Assembly: GCA_018902385.1 (NCBI GenBank)
Contig: JABSSW010000032.1
Coordinates: forward strand, 358,509-422,508
DNA from: Physcia stellaris
Lineage: Eukaryota; Ascomycota; Lecanoromycetes; Caliciales; Physciaceae
Reading direction: 5' to 3'
Length of the DNA: 64,000 bases
Each line of letters starts with the position of its first letter. Positions within the stretch are counted from its first letter, which is position 1. The position numbers and the translations under genes are program-made. Of the stretch, positions 45,595-56,030 are shown one piece after another. The notes under the pieces are model-generated. The model was not told the DNA's origin, searched no databases, and saw nothing but the letters and a program-made list of their open reading frames with translations.

Positions 45595-47100
45595 ATGTAC
45601 CGTACTCGAGGAAACGCAGGGCTTCGGAGACAAGGCCGGAGAGGCGAGTCTTCCGGTTCCTGGCGAGGCGGTCTCAGGCCTTCTGCAGTGGTTGGGGATG
45701 TCGGACGATCTCCATCGCCGCCTTCCGGCAAGATCGTCAAAACTATCAGGGTCGAAGACCTCCACGACCGTACGGAGGAACGTGACAGAAATTTTGGGAT
45801 TACGGGTTGCGAAGCCGTAACATCGTACAGTTGGCTAGATGAAAATAAGTTTACCATATTAGTTCCAGGCAAGCCTCTTTTCTCGGCCCAGGGCCATGGA
45901 AATATGGTGCAATTCCTGAGCAATCACTGATTGCTTGAAGGACTACCACCAGCCTGGACACCTCCTGCTGAAGTCCGAAGGCTCAAAGAAGACGATGGGA
46001 CCTACTTTCGAGATCCCAATGCCGCACGATACCCTTCGCATCCGATGGAACCCGCTGTGAGAGCAATTTTCGAAGCATGTCCTGATTTTTCCCGCCGCTC
46101 AGTCGACATTGTCGCATGCAGCAGTACCCTGGGCAATCTTTTACGGTGTGTGCGCGGGGATGACAAGCCTTTCAGATTCTTCATCGAAGCCATCGGCAGC
46201 AACGTTTTTCTAGAGCGTAGAGAGCGTTCAGCGACAGAAGTCATTCCTGATGTTAGAGGGTTCGGTCACACCTTTCCGGAGGCATACACCAGCTGGGACC
46301 AAGATGTCAAAGGGTCAATCTTCCATCAACGCATTATCACGTACGCTTTCAGCGGCTTGAAGTGCGTGGTAAGATTTGGGGTCGATGGCTACATGAGAGG
46401 CGACCATGCGGTATCGCCTGAGAAGGCAACTCCAGCAGCGGCTCGATGTTTGAATCCAGACTCTGAAGATCTTTCAGCCATCTTAAAGCAGAGCAGGTTA
46501 ACTGCATCACCTCTTGATGCCAATGGCTCATTACACGTTATCGCTGGTGGCTCCATGCCCCCGCAGACATCCATTTTGGAACTCAAGACTCGCTCTTTTC
46601 GCAAGAAGGATCAAGACATAGTCGCGGAGGAATTGCCGCGTCTCTGGCTAACACAGATTGGAACCTTTGTCCTCGCGTACCACGAGTCAGGTCTCTTCAA
46701 TGACGTTCGACAGATCGATGTCAACGATAGAGTCAAGCAATGGGAAAGTGACAGTCAAGACACACTCCGCAAGTTTTCGATACTCCTACACGAGATTGTG
46801 GCCTTAGCCAGAAGTACCGACGCTAAGAGGTTGGAACTTCGGTGGAGGGGGCACGGCATTCTAGAGGTGAGTGAAGCGTCGCTGGAGGTTGGCCAAACGC
46901 TTTCTGTCGCCACGGAGGCACGATGGAGAGCACAACCCGAAGACGCTTCGTCTGAAGACGCTTCGTCGGAGGAGGACCAATCGCCGGACGTAATGTATGG
47001 GGAGCATCACATATCGTACTCCGAGGACGAGGAGTCTGAGAAGGATTTTACAGCGTGTTCAGCGGAGGATTGCGGGTATTGCGGTCATTGTTCCTATTGA
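45595..47100 (+). CDS. Conserved fungal protein with a possible PD-(D/E)XK/Rai1-like core; GC-AG intron
   Basis: Exon 1 45595-45868, intron 45869-45940 (72 bp, GCAAGC...AAG), exon 2 45941-47100; 477 residues. An apparent in-frame TGA at 45928 lies inside this intron; splicing gives FTILVPG joined to LPPAWTPP. Conserved stretches are YFRDPNAARYPSHPMEPAVRA, VDIVACSSTLGNLLRCVRG, IPDVRGFGHTFPEAYTSWD, VVRFGVDGYM and TSILELKTRS. The D...E-x-K arrangement (GVDGY, ELK) recalls the PD-(D/E)XK nuclease core and the ELK motif of Rai1/DXO decapping enzymes. That is inference only; relatives are often labelled geranylgeranyl pyrophosphate synthetase, which the sequence does not support. The N-terminus is Arg/Gly-rich and the C-terminus is acidic, ending CGYCGHCSY. 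Confidence 0.75.
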
Positions 47101-47549
47101 GTCCTTATCTGGCATGCGTCTAAAAAACTTCGATAGAACCTTCTTAAGTGAGGTTGTCTGCGAGATTCTAGCTGCGCAGAGTATTGCAACGAGAACTGGC
47201 TCAAATAGGTGAGATCTGGCTGGGAGGCGAAGAAAATTTCGCACGTGATGACGCGTTGTTGCAGCTTTTAATATTATTTCGAGGCTGGTTTATAGAGACT
47301 GGAAACCCTCAGCAAAGTTGACAAGATGCTGGCTTTAGGAAATGCTTGGGACGCGCTGAGAACAAGAGAAATTAAATGTTAGGAGATACTTGATCCTCAA
47401 ATAATGACGACGATGTTTGAGCATGGAAGTAGAATCCTCAACTCTTAAATTGGTGTGAACCCTAGGAGATTGACATTATATTTGAATTTGATGTCCGGAT
47501 TTTGAGAGTAATATATTGAAAAATAAGGAGACTGAAATTAATTAAAGTC
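47101..47549. other. Intergenic, upstream of the tRNA gene
   Basis: No reading frame of note. AT-rich just before the tRNA (47460-47549), as is common for pol III genes. Confidence 0.5.
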
Positions 47550-47621
47550 AGCATCATGGCGCAGCGGAAGCGCGCCGGGCTCATAACCCGGAGGACTCAA
47601 GATCGAAACTTGATGATGCTA
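47550..47621 (+). tRNA. Initiator tRNA-Met (anticodon CAT)
   Basis: A 72-nt cloverleaf. The acceptor AGCATCA pairs with TGATGCT and is followed by discriminator A. The anticodon stem CCGGG/CCCGG encloses CTCATAA (anticodon CAT). The T arm TCAAG/CTTGA encloses the loop ATCGAAA, lacking the usual TTC, which is the eukaryotic initiator hallmark together with the A1:U72 pair. No intron. A pyrimidine/T-rich stretch follows (47627-47640). Confidence 0.95.
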
Positions 47622-47802
47622 AAATTTCTCTCTCTTTTCCACTTTTTGTATAATTTTGGATGATTTTTGATCTCTTGTTGATGAGATGATGCAGCGTTCC
47701 GAATCAAATCAGACATTGTTACGTTGAGTTAGTGAAAGCCGTTGCCTGAGGCAGCAATGGCACCCTTAGTCGCCACAAAATGGATAGTAATCATACATCG
47801 TC

Positions 47803-49001
47803 TCACATAAACACAACCCCCTCATGGCGAACTGCAAACCTCATCCCCTTCCACCTCCTCACCCTCTCTCTCTCCTGCTCACTCCACCCCTCCGCGCCCC
47901 ACCAATCAACCCACCCTCTAAACCCAGCCTTCTCCACAGCCGCCCACCTCATACCCCTCTCGCCTTCGGCCTCCTCAACACTAATCTCCGGCCCAAATCT
48001 CGGTACCTGATCCCTCTGCAGCACCACCTTCACAGTGACAAAGTTATTCCACACAGCCGGCAAATGCGGTCGCACCTTCGCGCCCTCGGGGCTATAGATC
48101 GGCGCCGAAAGCGTCATGTTAGTCGCAACAACGGGGCAATCGAAGGTGCGCTGCAGGTCGCGGAGAGAGGCGACGAGCGCACGGTGCTGGTCGAGAAATT
48201 GATGTAAGGGCTGGGGATTTGTGGCGCTTGTGTCTGTGTTCAGGGCTGCTTCTTCTGCTTCAAGACGTGCGGGCCAGTAGAAGGCGCTGAGGTTTGAGAG
48301 CGCGATAAGGCCGAGAGGACGAGGCGCGGAGAGATGCGCGGGCGGGGTGGAGAGTAGGTAAGACTCTAATGCGTCGAGAGCGGAAAGGAGGGAGGAGAGT
48401 GACTGTGGACGGTAGATGTGGAGGTGTTGAAGGGAGGATTGGATCAGGGCGAGAGCATCGTCAACGGAGGTGTTTGCTGAGAGGTAGGCTGCACTGATTC
48501 GTTCGAGCATTATGTCATGAAGACGGAGGATTGAGAAGGTGTTTGAGAGGTCGAAGAGGACTACGGCTGCTTCTTTGCCTTTAAGGGGGACATTGTCGTG
48601 GTGCTGGGGTAGCAGCATGAGGGCTGTAAGATGGTAGAGGACCTGAGTCTTGCCGGAGCAGGCTGTTGCGCCCGCGAGCTCAAGGACCGGTGGTCTGGTC
48701 TCCAGTAATGGCCTAGGTTGGCCTGGAGCATGGGATGATTTGGAGGCCGAGGTATGGGACTGCTGAGCGAAAGGGGGACCTGATCCGGAGGTATGAAATA
48801 TTGCAATTAGGCTGTCCAAAGCTGGAATCCCATAGACGTGATCTTGTAGCGGAGCTACGGCTCGGAGAGAATGGAGGAACTGCAAAGGTCAGCATTCCAA
48901 TGCAGAATCAGTGATGGCCATGGCACGATTCTACAGACCTCGTCGAATCTTTCCGCCTTCACCTCCGACAATAAATCTTTCCCCAACGCATCTGCGCTCA
49001 T
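47803..49001 (-). CDS. RecA/Rad51-paralogue-like protein (XRCC2-type)
   Basis: Exon 1 49001-48939 (MSADALGKDLLSEVKAERFDE), intron 48880-48938 (59 bp, GTCTGT...TTTGCAG), exon 2 48879-47803; 379 residues. VYGIPALDSLIAIFH and ATACSGKTQVLYHLTALMLL give a Rad51-paralogue Walker A with the first Gly replaced by Ala. VVLFDLSNTFSILRL follows, and PVVATNMTLSAPIY resembles the region after Walker B in XRCC2 homologues. Likely role: homologous-recombination repair with other Rad51 paralogues in the nucleus. Divergent from SOM1, 93 bp between start codons. Confidence 0.75.
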
Positions 49002-49094
49002 CCTTGACGTCTGCACATGGAGATAGCCTTGAACCCTCCTAGCTACTCGTCTTAGGCCCCTCCATATCACAGCGCGTCTCCTCCGTAACCCAAT
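49002..49094. promoter_or_regulatory. 93-bp bidirectional promoter
   Basis: Only 93 bp separate the start codons of the XRCC2-like gene (minus) and SOM1 (plus), so their core promoters must overlap. Confidence 0.6.
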
Positions 49095-49427
49095 ATGGCC
49101 CCTCCCACTGAAGCCTTCCCAGCGTCAGAGCTGCCTTATCGAGTCCAGACCACGGCCCAAGGAAAGAGGAGGAAAGGTGGAGACATTGATCTTCGAAAAT
49201 GTGAGCTGCTGGAGATGGTACAATACGATTGCAGAGTGGACCAACGGCAGGCAAAAGCGCCAGTGAAGTGTTATCCAATCGTACGGCTTTTTAGAAGGTA
49301 GGAAACGGCCTCACGCTTCGCTTCATATTACATCGTGACTTCAAGCAGGCCTGGAAGCTGATGGACTGGCAGATGTAAGGATGGTGTTCTCGTTGAGACC
49401 ACTTCGTGGGAAGGAGAGAAAGATTGA
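49095..49427 (+). CDS. Som1-like subunit of the mitochondrial inner-membrane peptidase complex
   Basis: Exon 1 49095-49297, intron 49298-49372 (75 bp, GTAGG...GGCAG), exon 2 49373-49427; 85 residues. Exon 1 encodes MAPPTEAFPASELPYRVQ, DLRKCELLEMVQYDC and CYPIVRLFRR; exon 2 completes it with CKDGVLVETTSWEGEKD. These match fungal Som1 proteins, which assist Imp1 in processing precursors in the intermembrane space. The conserved Cys residues fit a small Cys-rich intermembrane-space protein. The gene is too short and too split to appear as one open frame. Confidence 0.88.
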
Positions 49428-49690
49428 GAGCTATGCGGAGGGAATTGGTACTCCATTGGTCGATTTCTACTGCTTTGCGGTGTCGAAGATCGAGCACATC
49501 ACCAGGAGAAATCTTCCCATTCGCAACGATAAATCAGCTTTGCAGCTTGACGGTTAAATACTGTAAAATCCAAAATCCGAACATTCGCCTGGGGTATCTT
49601 TGCCGCCACTCTGAACTCCTCGCAATGCCTATCAAATCCACTAAAATTCCCGCAGAGCTCTACTACTTGCCCAAGTGATGGCAATACTCC

Positions 49691-50741
49691 TCATGGTGTA
49701 TTACCACTGGTAGGATGTTTGAGCAATCGTCGTGTGGTCGGTCTCCTCCAATATTGCTTCCCAGCGTTCACAGAAGTGCTAAGGTATCCACTTACGCCCG
49801 CTGCAGGTCCTGCTGAAGTTGATCCCTCTCTTTGACCTTCGAAACCGGCGAACATTCCGCTGACTTTTGACCAATCGTCCGTGCCAGGAGTCACAGCCAG
49901 CATTGCCTCTTTCCAAGCATCATCACGCTTAGCGCGCATGCTTTTGATGCCCTTTCCAGGCTGGGTAGCATCTGAAGTCCGTAAGTCGGAACTTGCGCCT
50001 ACCAATCTTCTCAGTGCTGCTTCTCCCAGCCGTGCTTCCTCAGCCACCAGCTCGCGCACTTTTCTGGGGTCTCTTTCTGCGGATGGTAATTCTGATGTAG
50101 CCTTGTACGTGTGCTCACTTGGAAATACGGGGAAATGACTGGGTATATAGGATCTCGTTTGTTCGTTTGGAGCGCCGCTCAGAAACAGATTCGAGGAGAT
50201 TTGATGTTCTATTGGTGAAGTAGTATCAGGCGATAGTTGGATGTGAGCCCTTTCCGGCGGTACAGGAGGATTGAGGTGAGGAAGCAAAGATCTCAGAAGA
50301 AGCTGATGTGTATGTAAAGATTGCAGAAAATCACCCGGTGTAGGTTGGGTACGTTTAGAGATCAGCATGGACTGTCGAACGTCGCCTAGTAAGTGAAGCA
50401 TATCTGCGAGCGTCAGTGCCATCTCAGCGGCGATGGATTGACAAGCGCCTACACTCCTCAACTTCCAGACGGAAGGCCTGAATGGCGCGAGGATCGGCTC
50501 CAGCGAAGCCGACAGCTTCTAGAGCTAGAATGATGGCTCGCTCAAGCAGGGTGTCCATCGACTCCCCATCTTGAGGCGCGCTCTGGTGTCTTTCGGCTTC
50601 TGTGGGAAGCCAGTTGAGTTTGTGATGTATCAGAGGGCCTCGGTTTTGTTTCTTTGCTGCCGGCGCATCGAAGTTGGCTGTCGTGGAATTGCGCTTCAAA
50701 GATGTTACGTCGTTGAAAGACATGGGCGCCATGGAGGGCAT
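49691..50741 (-). CDS. TFIID subunit 8 (TAF8)
   Basis: Exon 1 50741-50453, intron 50404-50452 (49 bp, GTAGGC...CGCAG), exon 2 50403-49691; about 333 residues. The histone fold spans the join: LLERAIILALEAVGFAGADP, then FRLEVEEYMLHLLGDVRQSM and RTQPTPGDFLQSL. The C-terminal TAF8 domain has HFPVFPSEHTYKATSELP and ERDPRKVRELVAEEARLGEA. TAF8 pairs with TAF10 in the TFIID core for pol II initiation. I start at MPSMAPMSF because the frame upstream opens only with non-ATG codons. A GTAAGT near 49797 could mark a last intron, changing the final ~30 residues. Confidence 0.85.
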
Positions 50742-51115
50742 GCTGGCAGTCAGTGAAAGTCGAGCCACTCAGGTACCTGCCCCATCTCTCGACCCGACCA
50801 CAGACTTGTACTCAGGTGTGGGTAGTGTGTTGTTGAGCTTGAAGTGCTCGAATGATCGCGAACCCTTCCAGGTCGACAAAGCTTTCGGCTACAGCGGCCC
50901 GAAGCTGGTTGGTTCAGAGGATGACTCAGCCACAAAACATGTCACTTCCTTTGCCTGTGACTCTTGGACCACCTTTTTCAAATATCCGGCTCTTCCAACG
51001 GGACGCGGCGAAATCAAGTCTTGCATCCTAGGATATTACCTGGGGTACCGATCAAGTTTGTTGAGCTGCTCCATCACCGCTCGCAATCCGCTCATTTGAA
51101 CACAAGATCTCAATC
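50742..51115. promoter_or_regulatory. Divergent promoter region, TAF8 and eIF2-beta
   Basis: About 375 bp between divergent start codons. A plus-strand frame here (50674-51099) has no family motif. No specific element defended. Confidence 0.5.
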
Positions 51116-52290
51116 ATGGCCGAAACAGTGAGTGTTCTTTGCCCATTGGAGTTGCCATGATATCCTTCAGTGGCCAATCAAGCCTTCTGCACCCTACAGT
51201 TCGCAATATTTGCTGATCGTTCACGCCTTGAATTAGGACTCAGCCTCCTCACGGCAACAGCGCAAGTCAGTTGCCTTCAGTGAGGGCACGACTGTGGTAG
51301 ATGGCAACGGCAACGTGACTGAAATGAACGGCACTTCTAGAAAACAATCCGCAGAAAGCCATACAGCATGTCAGTGCTTCGAAGTGTGTCCGCCTTACAG
51401 CTGCTAACCGGTGTAGCCCCCAATGAAGCAGCGGCTACGGAGGACAAAGCGGTTGATGAGGTTACGGATATGTTCAAAGGCCTAGCCAAGAAGAAAAAGA
51501 CCAAGAAACCGAAGGATGGAGAGGCGAAAGAAACAACCGAGGAGGGAACTCCAGCCGCAGATGCTGAATTTGATGCTACTACACTAAAGAAGAAAAAGAA
51601 GAAGAAGGTCGCCAAAGCTGCGGACACCGATGACTTTGACGCAAAGCTCGCGGAGGCAGGCGTCAACGAAAACGAGGAAGCCGAAGATACTCCAGAGCAA
51701 CCCACCGAGGAAGGCGACCTTGAGCTGGGCACTGGCATATGGCAGCACAGCGCTACGCAGCCCATTAGCTACAATATGCTGTTGACAAGATTTTTCACCC
51801 TCCTCCACAACCACCACCCGGATCTTATGTCAAGCGGCTCACGAAGCTACAAAATCCCTCCGCCCCAATGTCTCCGAGAAGGCAATAAGAAAACAATATT
51901 CGCCAACATTGCAGACATCTGCAAGCGAATGAAGCGGACAGACGAGCACGTTACTCAATTTTTATTCGCCGAATTAGGCACAAGTGGAAGCGTTGATGGT
52001 TCAAGGCGCCTAGTTATTAAGGGTCGGTTCCAGCAGAAGCAAATAGAGAATGTCCTTCGGAGATATATCGGTAAGTCAAGACTCGAACCTCTGCGGTCGC
52101 CATGACTAAATATGCAATTAGTTGAGTACGTCGCTTGCAAGACATGCCGCTCGCACGATACCGAGCTGAACAAGGGGAGAATCGTCTTTACTTCGTGACA
52201 TGCAATTCATGCGGCTCACGACGAAGCGTCACCGCTATCAAGACAGGGTTCTCGGCTCAAGTTGGCAAGCGTAAGAGGATGCAGGCTTAG
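51116..52290 (+). CDS. Translation initiation factor eIF2 subunit beta, with a one-base frameshift
   Basis: Exons 51116-51127, 51237-51369, 51417-52070, 52122-52290. The N-terminus carries Lys blocks (KKKKTKKPK and [10 protein letters not shown]), the known eIF5/eIF2B-epsilon contact sites. Then comes the core domain ([36 protein letters not shown]) and the start of the zinc ribbon ([18 protein letters not shown]). In exon 4 the frame breaks at a run of four G near 52173-52176. Read as is, it stops after nine more codons; one base over, it encodes the expected second half of the ribbon ([11 protein letters not shown]) and a normal Lys/Arg-rich end at TAG 52288. The exon is exactly one base short of keeping phase. 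eIF2-beta is essential for initiator tRNA delivery, so I suspect a sequencing error. Confidence 0.9.
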
Positions 52291-52942
52291 GCGCATGTGG
52301 TACTTGGCCGGGTGTCTGAACGAAGAATGTACTCCTCGAGTCCTGTCTCTTACAGCGTTCGTCCAGATTACACCTTGCTGAGTGGCATAAGGTGGGCACA
52401 TTCGAGGCGTTTGGGGGCAGCTGCATGCACGGTGTGGTTTAGACACTGTATACTTGCTCGCAGCAAAACTTTTGTACTACATAGCCGTGCCCTCAGTCAA
52501 TAGAAAAGCATCGTCTGCCCTGTTAAGATTTCTGTAAGTATTTTGACTTCGTGAGCTCATCGTGTAGCTTAGTTTTGGGTCCAACAAGCCGGCTCAAGCC
52601 CTACCTAACCGCCCAGCTCAACTCCGACCAGTCACCATCTTCGGTTGTGGGAGCCTCAGCTTGGCTTCGCGCTTGCAGCTTGAAAATAGAAATGCCTGCA
52701 GGCAGATTAGGGCACTAATTAGCTGACAAGTCGTCTCACTGTTTGCAGGTACAAGATGTGAGCTATATGAGAGCTGGGCAGGCCCCTCAAGTAGGATCTC
52801 CTCCCCAGCAGAGAACATCTACTGGTCGAGCACACTGAAGGAGATACGCTGAAGCTGTGGACAAACAAAGCAATCCTCAACCAAGTATACGATCGAAGGG
52901 GGCTTTGTCATAGAAGAAGAAGAGGGTCTACTCCTACCGACC
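52291..52942. other. Intergenic between two plus-strand genes
   Basis: 650 bp with no recognisable gene; 3' UTR of eIF2-beta and promoter of AIM24. Confidence 0.5.
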
Positions 52943-54316
52943 ATGTCCGCCCCTCCACCAAGCTATGGGCAAGGCAATGCCCCAGTGGCTGGAGGCTATT
53001 ATCCGCGTATGTAACCCACGAGGCTGTTGGTAGCTCCGATGCTAACATGGAGAAAAGCCCCCCCAAGCAATGGCCAACACCAGAATTATCAGCAGCCTAG
53101 TATGACATCTCCGCTCGCTGGCTGTCTGGCGCTAAACTTTACCAGTATCACAAGGGCAATCGTATCCTCTCCCGCCGAGCTCGCCTGGCTTTCCTCCTCA
53201 GCAATCATATCCACCACCGCCTAGCCAGGGCTCTCCACCTAGTCATAGCGGCTACCCTCCTCCACCACCACCCCAACAACAATATGCAGAAACCGCCCAC
53301 AGACCATCCTATCAGCCAGGCTTGCAGTCTCCCCCTATACAGTCCCAACCAAGTTACCTCTCTGAGGCGGGCTCGAACGCCTACACGGAGCCACCTCCGA
53401 CGGGGGGATATGTCGGACATTCACAATCCTCGATGGATCAGGAAAAGCCCTTGAATAGCGACCAGCCGTCACAAATGTCCGAGGGTGCTCCGACGGCCGC
53501 TCACTTCACTGGTGTGTCGGCAACACAGGACGACATCGGAACATTCAATGGTGGTAGCTACAGAATTAGCCATAGGGACAGCAATACAATTTTAACTCTC
53601 CAGTTGGCAAAACTAGCTCCATTGAACGCAAAGCCAGGTATGCACAATGCTAATTGAGTGGGCGATTAGACGAATAATTAACGCTTACAAACAGGCGTGA
53701 TGATATCCATGTCCCCTTCAATCACCCTTAAAGGCGCTATGAAGTTCAGCATCAAAAAAATTATCGCTGGGAGCGTGACGATCTCGGAATACAAGGGCCC
53801 TGGGGAGATTCTGATGGCACCCCCTTTCCTCGGCGATATCACCACCCTTCGGATAGAAGAGGGGAAAGAGTGGAACGTGGGGAAAGATGCATTCCTCGCA
53901 GCCACAGTTGGAGTGCAGAAGGAAGTAAAGGGCCAAGGCAGCATCGCTAACGCGATGTTATCGGGGGAAGGTTATTTTGTCTACAGGGTTGCTGGAACGG
54001 GCATCATGTGGATATCGAGCTTTGGTGCTATCGTCAGAAAAGATGTAAGTCAAGCTCTCCATCGTAGTAGCGCTTCACATCCTCATAGATCCTCCAGCTA
54101 CAACCCCAGGAGAAGTATATTGTCGACAACGGCCACTTGGTGGCATGGAACTGCGCGTACGTAATGGAGCGAGCAGCCAGCGGAGGCCTGATCAACAGCC
54201 GGACTTCGGGTGAAGGGTTAATCTGCAAGTTCACGGGCCCGGGAGCCGTGTTCATTCAGACCCGTAATCCAAGGGAGTTTGCTAAGTGGATGGGAGCCAA
54301 TGCTGCGCAAGCATAG
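52943..54316 (+). CDS. AIM24-family protein
   Basis: Exons 52943-53006, 53058-53099, 53146-53637, 53695-54044, 54098-54316; 388 residues with all junctions in phase. The N-terminal ~130 residues are Pro/Gln/Tyr-rich and low complexity ([21 protein letters not shown]). The AIM24 domain follows: [89 protein letters not shown]. In yeast Aim24 is a mitochondrial inner-membrane protein affecting cristae organisation. This protein lacks an obvious presequence and resembles the wider AIM24 (TRAP-like beta-barrel) family with a disordered head, so the location is uncertain. Confidence 0.85.
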
Positions 54317-55086
54317 ACCCATATGCTACGACTTGATTTATGCTATACAAAGCGTGCAGCGATACTCAGCGGTGGTTCGATCTTACTCCTGTGTCGGCCG
54401 ACAATCTATTGCGCCTTTTACGGTGTTTCGCCCATAACAGCTCAGCTCAGATTAAGCCCCTGGATGAGACGGTCTGTACCATATGAATGCGAAAGCTGAA
54501 ATAATCTCCGCGTTGGAGTTAAGGTCTAGTGTGAGTTTCCTTTCATTTATTCCAGCTGCCTAAATAAGGTGTGTAAATCCAGCACATACAATCAACGCAG
54601 TACGCCCTCTATTAGGCATGATGTAGCCTTAGTGCAGCCTCATCATGACTTGAGCAACTTCTTTTTGCCTGTACTATCTAGGTCATGATCTTCGTCTTCT
54701 TATTTTCTACTTCAATTTCATATCAACCTGGAATCTTCAACCTCAAACCCAGTCTATGAGGAAAAAGTACATGGATGGACTTTGTTCCATGGGATAGGTA
54801 CATACCAGGCCTACAAATTTTCTTCTCTCCACTCGCGAGATCATTAACCTCTGATTCTGCTAGAGATTGCACAGAGCAGGAAGGCTTTGGCGAGCTTGCT
54901 GAATGTCTTGGCATCATCTGACGTCATCCCTACGGTGTGCGTTGTTCTATGTTATCACATGCTTTTTCGCATTGAGGGTAGGTTCTTCTTGCTCAATCGA
55001 TGTAAAAGTATCTCGCCCGGATGTCCCTACTAGATTTCCCCAGATGAAGGGAATGGCAAGTAACGGTGCGGCTCTGAGTTCCCACC
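54317..55086. other. Intergenic, no gene recognised
   Basis: Only short frames. Precedes the exchanger relic; a fragment of its degraded first exon could be hidden here but is not readable. Confidence 0.45.
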
Positions 55087-55925
55087 ATGAAGTCGAATGT
55101 TCTTTCAATCATTGTTCGATCCTCGTTCCTGTTAGTCCTTAACATCGACGACAATGTTCTTGACAGAGTTGCATACTGTGGATTGATCGGTCAGATTCTG
55201 GTCAGCGTTGCGTGGGGCGCTCCCGGGATTAAGTTACTGCCCAACTCTGTTGAAGAAACAGTCGTCCAATTGGGCTACTTAGGCCTTCTCTTGATAGTCC
55301 ATGAAGGTCATTAGCTAAGTGCTGATTCCAAAAGATCGATTTATCTAATATGGAGCAGGAGGGTTATCGACTTCATTCGCGTCGCCCAAAGCAAAATTCA
55401 TGCCTTTCACAATCGTAGCAATCATCGATATTTGTGCTCCAATGGCTCTAGCCCTCCTCCTCCAATACTTTGCTTACGCATCCCTACTCCAGTGCTACGC
55501 CGCCGGCGCTGCATCATGCTCCACTAGCTTGGGAATGACGTTCACGTTACTACGAACTAGTGGACTACCACAATCCACTTGGCTGTAACGCAGCTATGAT
55601 GGATGGTTTGGTAGGTCTAGTGAAGACACAAGTTATCCAGTCTTGGAGGCTGTGGGTAGATTCGACTTTGCTACTGTCATTCGACCAGTCTTTGTTGCCG
55701 TTGCATTTGCCGTCGTCCTTTTAATTCTATGTCGCTATCTCGTGGGACCTTGATTTGTGAACTCGAGGTGGAAAAGCAATCCAACGGGCATAGAAAGAGC
55801 TATCACGGCAGCCATCAACAGCGCTGCTCATCCATACCGCCACTCTACTGGGCCTTATCATCGGAGCAGACCATGCTGGGACTTCCACCCTCTTTGCTGC
55901 CTACCTTGAGGGAGCCGTGATCAGC
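55087..55925 (+). pseudogene. Na+/H+ exchanger relic (CPA family)
   Basis: Fragments in shifting frames match a fungal Na+/H+ antiporter in the right order: VLDRVAYCGLIGQILVSVAW, VQLGYLGLLLIVHEG, a possibly still usable intron (G|GTCATT...CAG|GAGGG, about 55307-55355), GLSTSFASPKAKF, ICAPMALALLLQYFAYASLL, AAGAASCSTSLGMTFTLL, AAMMDGLVGLV, then TVIRPVFVAVAFAVVLLILC and GTSTLFAAYLEGAVIS. Frame changes occur after SGL, after QVIQSW and again near 55850, with a small deletion before AAMMD and an in-frame TGA after VGP. This is decay by indels, not by the C-to-T process of the AT block. The intact protein would be a plasma-membrane or organellar cation/proton exchanger. Confidence 0.78.
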
Positions 55926-56030
55926 TAGCGATATTGATTTCTCAACCAGCCCGAAGAAGTGCAGAATAATCAGAATAGATGGCCAAACCATGTCAATTGT
56001 TTGGATTAAACACCTTTGCAAGATACCACT

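Noticed and set aside
45928-45930. In-frame TGA read as recoding or readthrough
   Set aside because: A GC-AG intron removes it and restores a conserved join; no readthrough context is needed.
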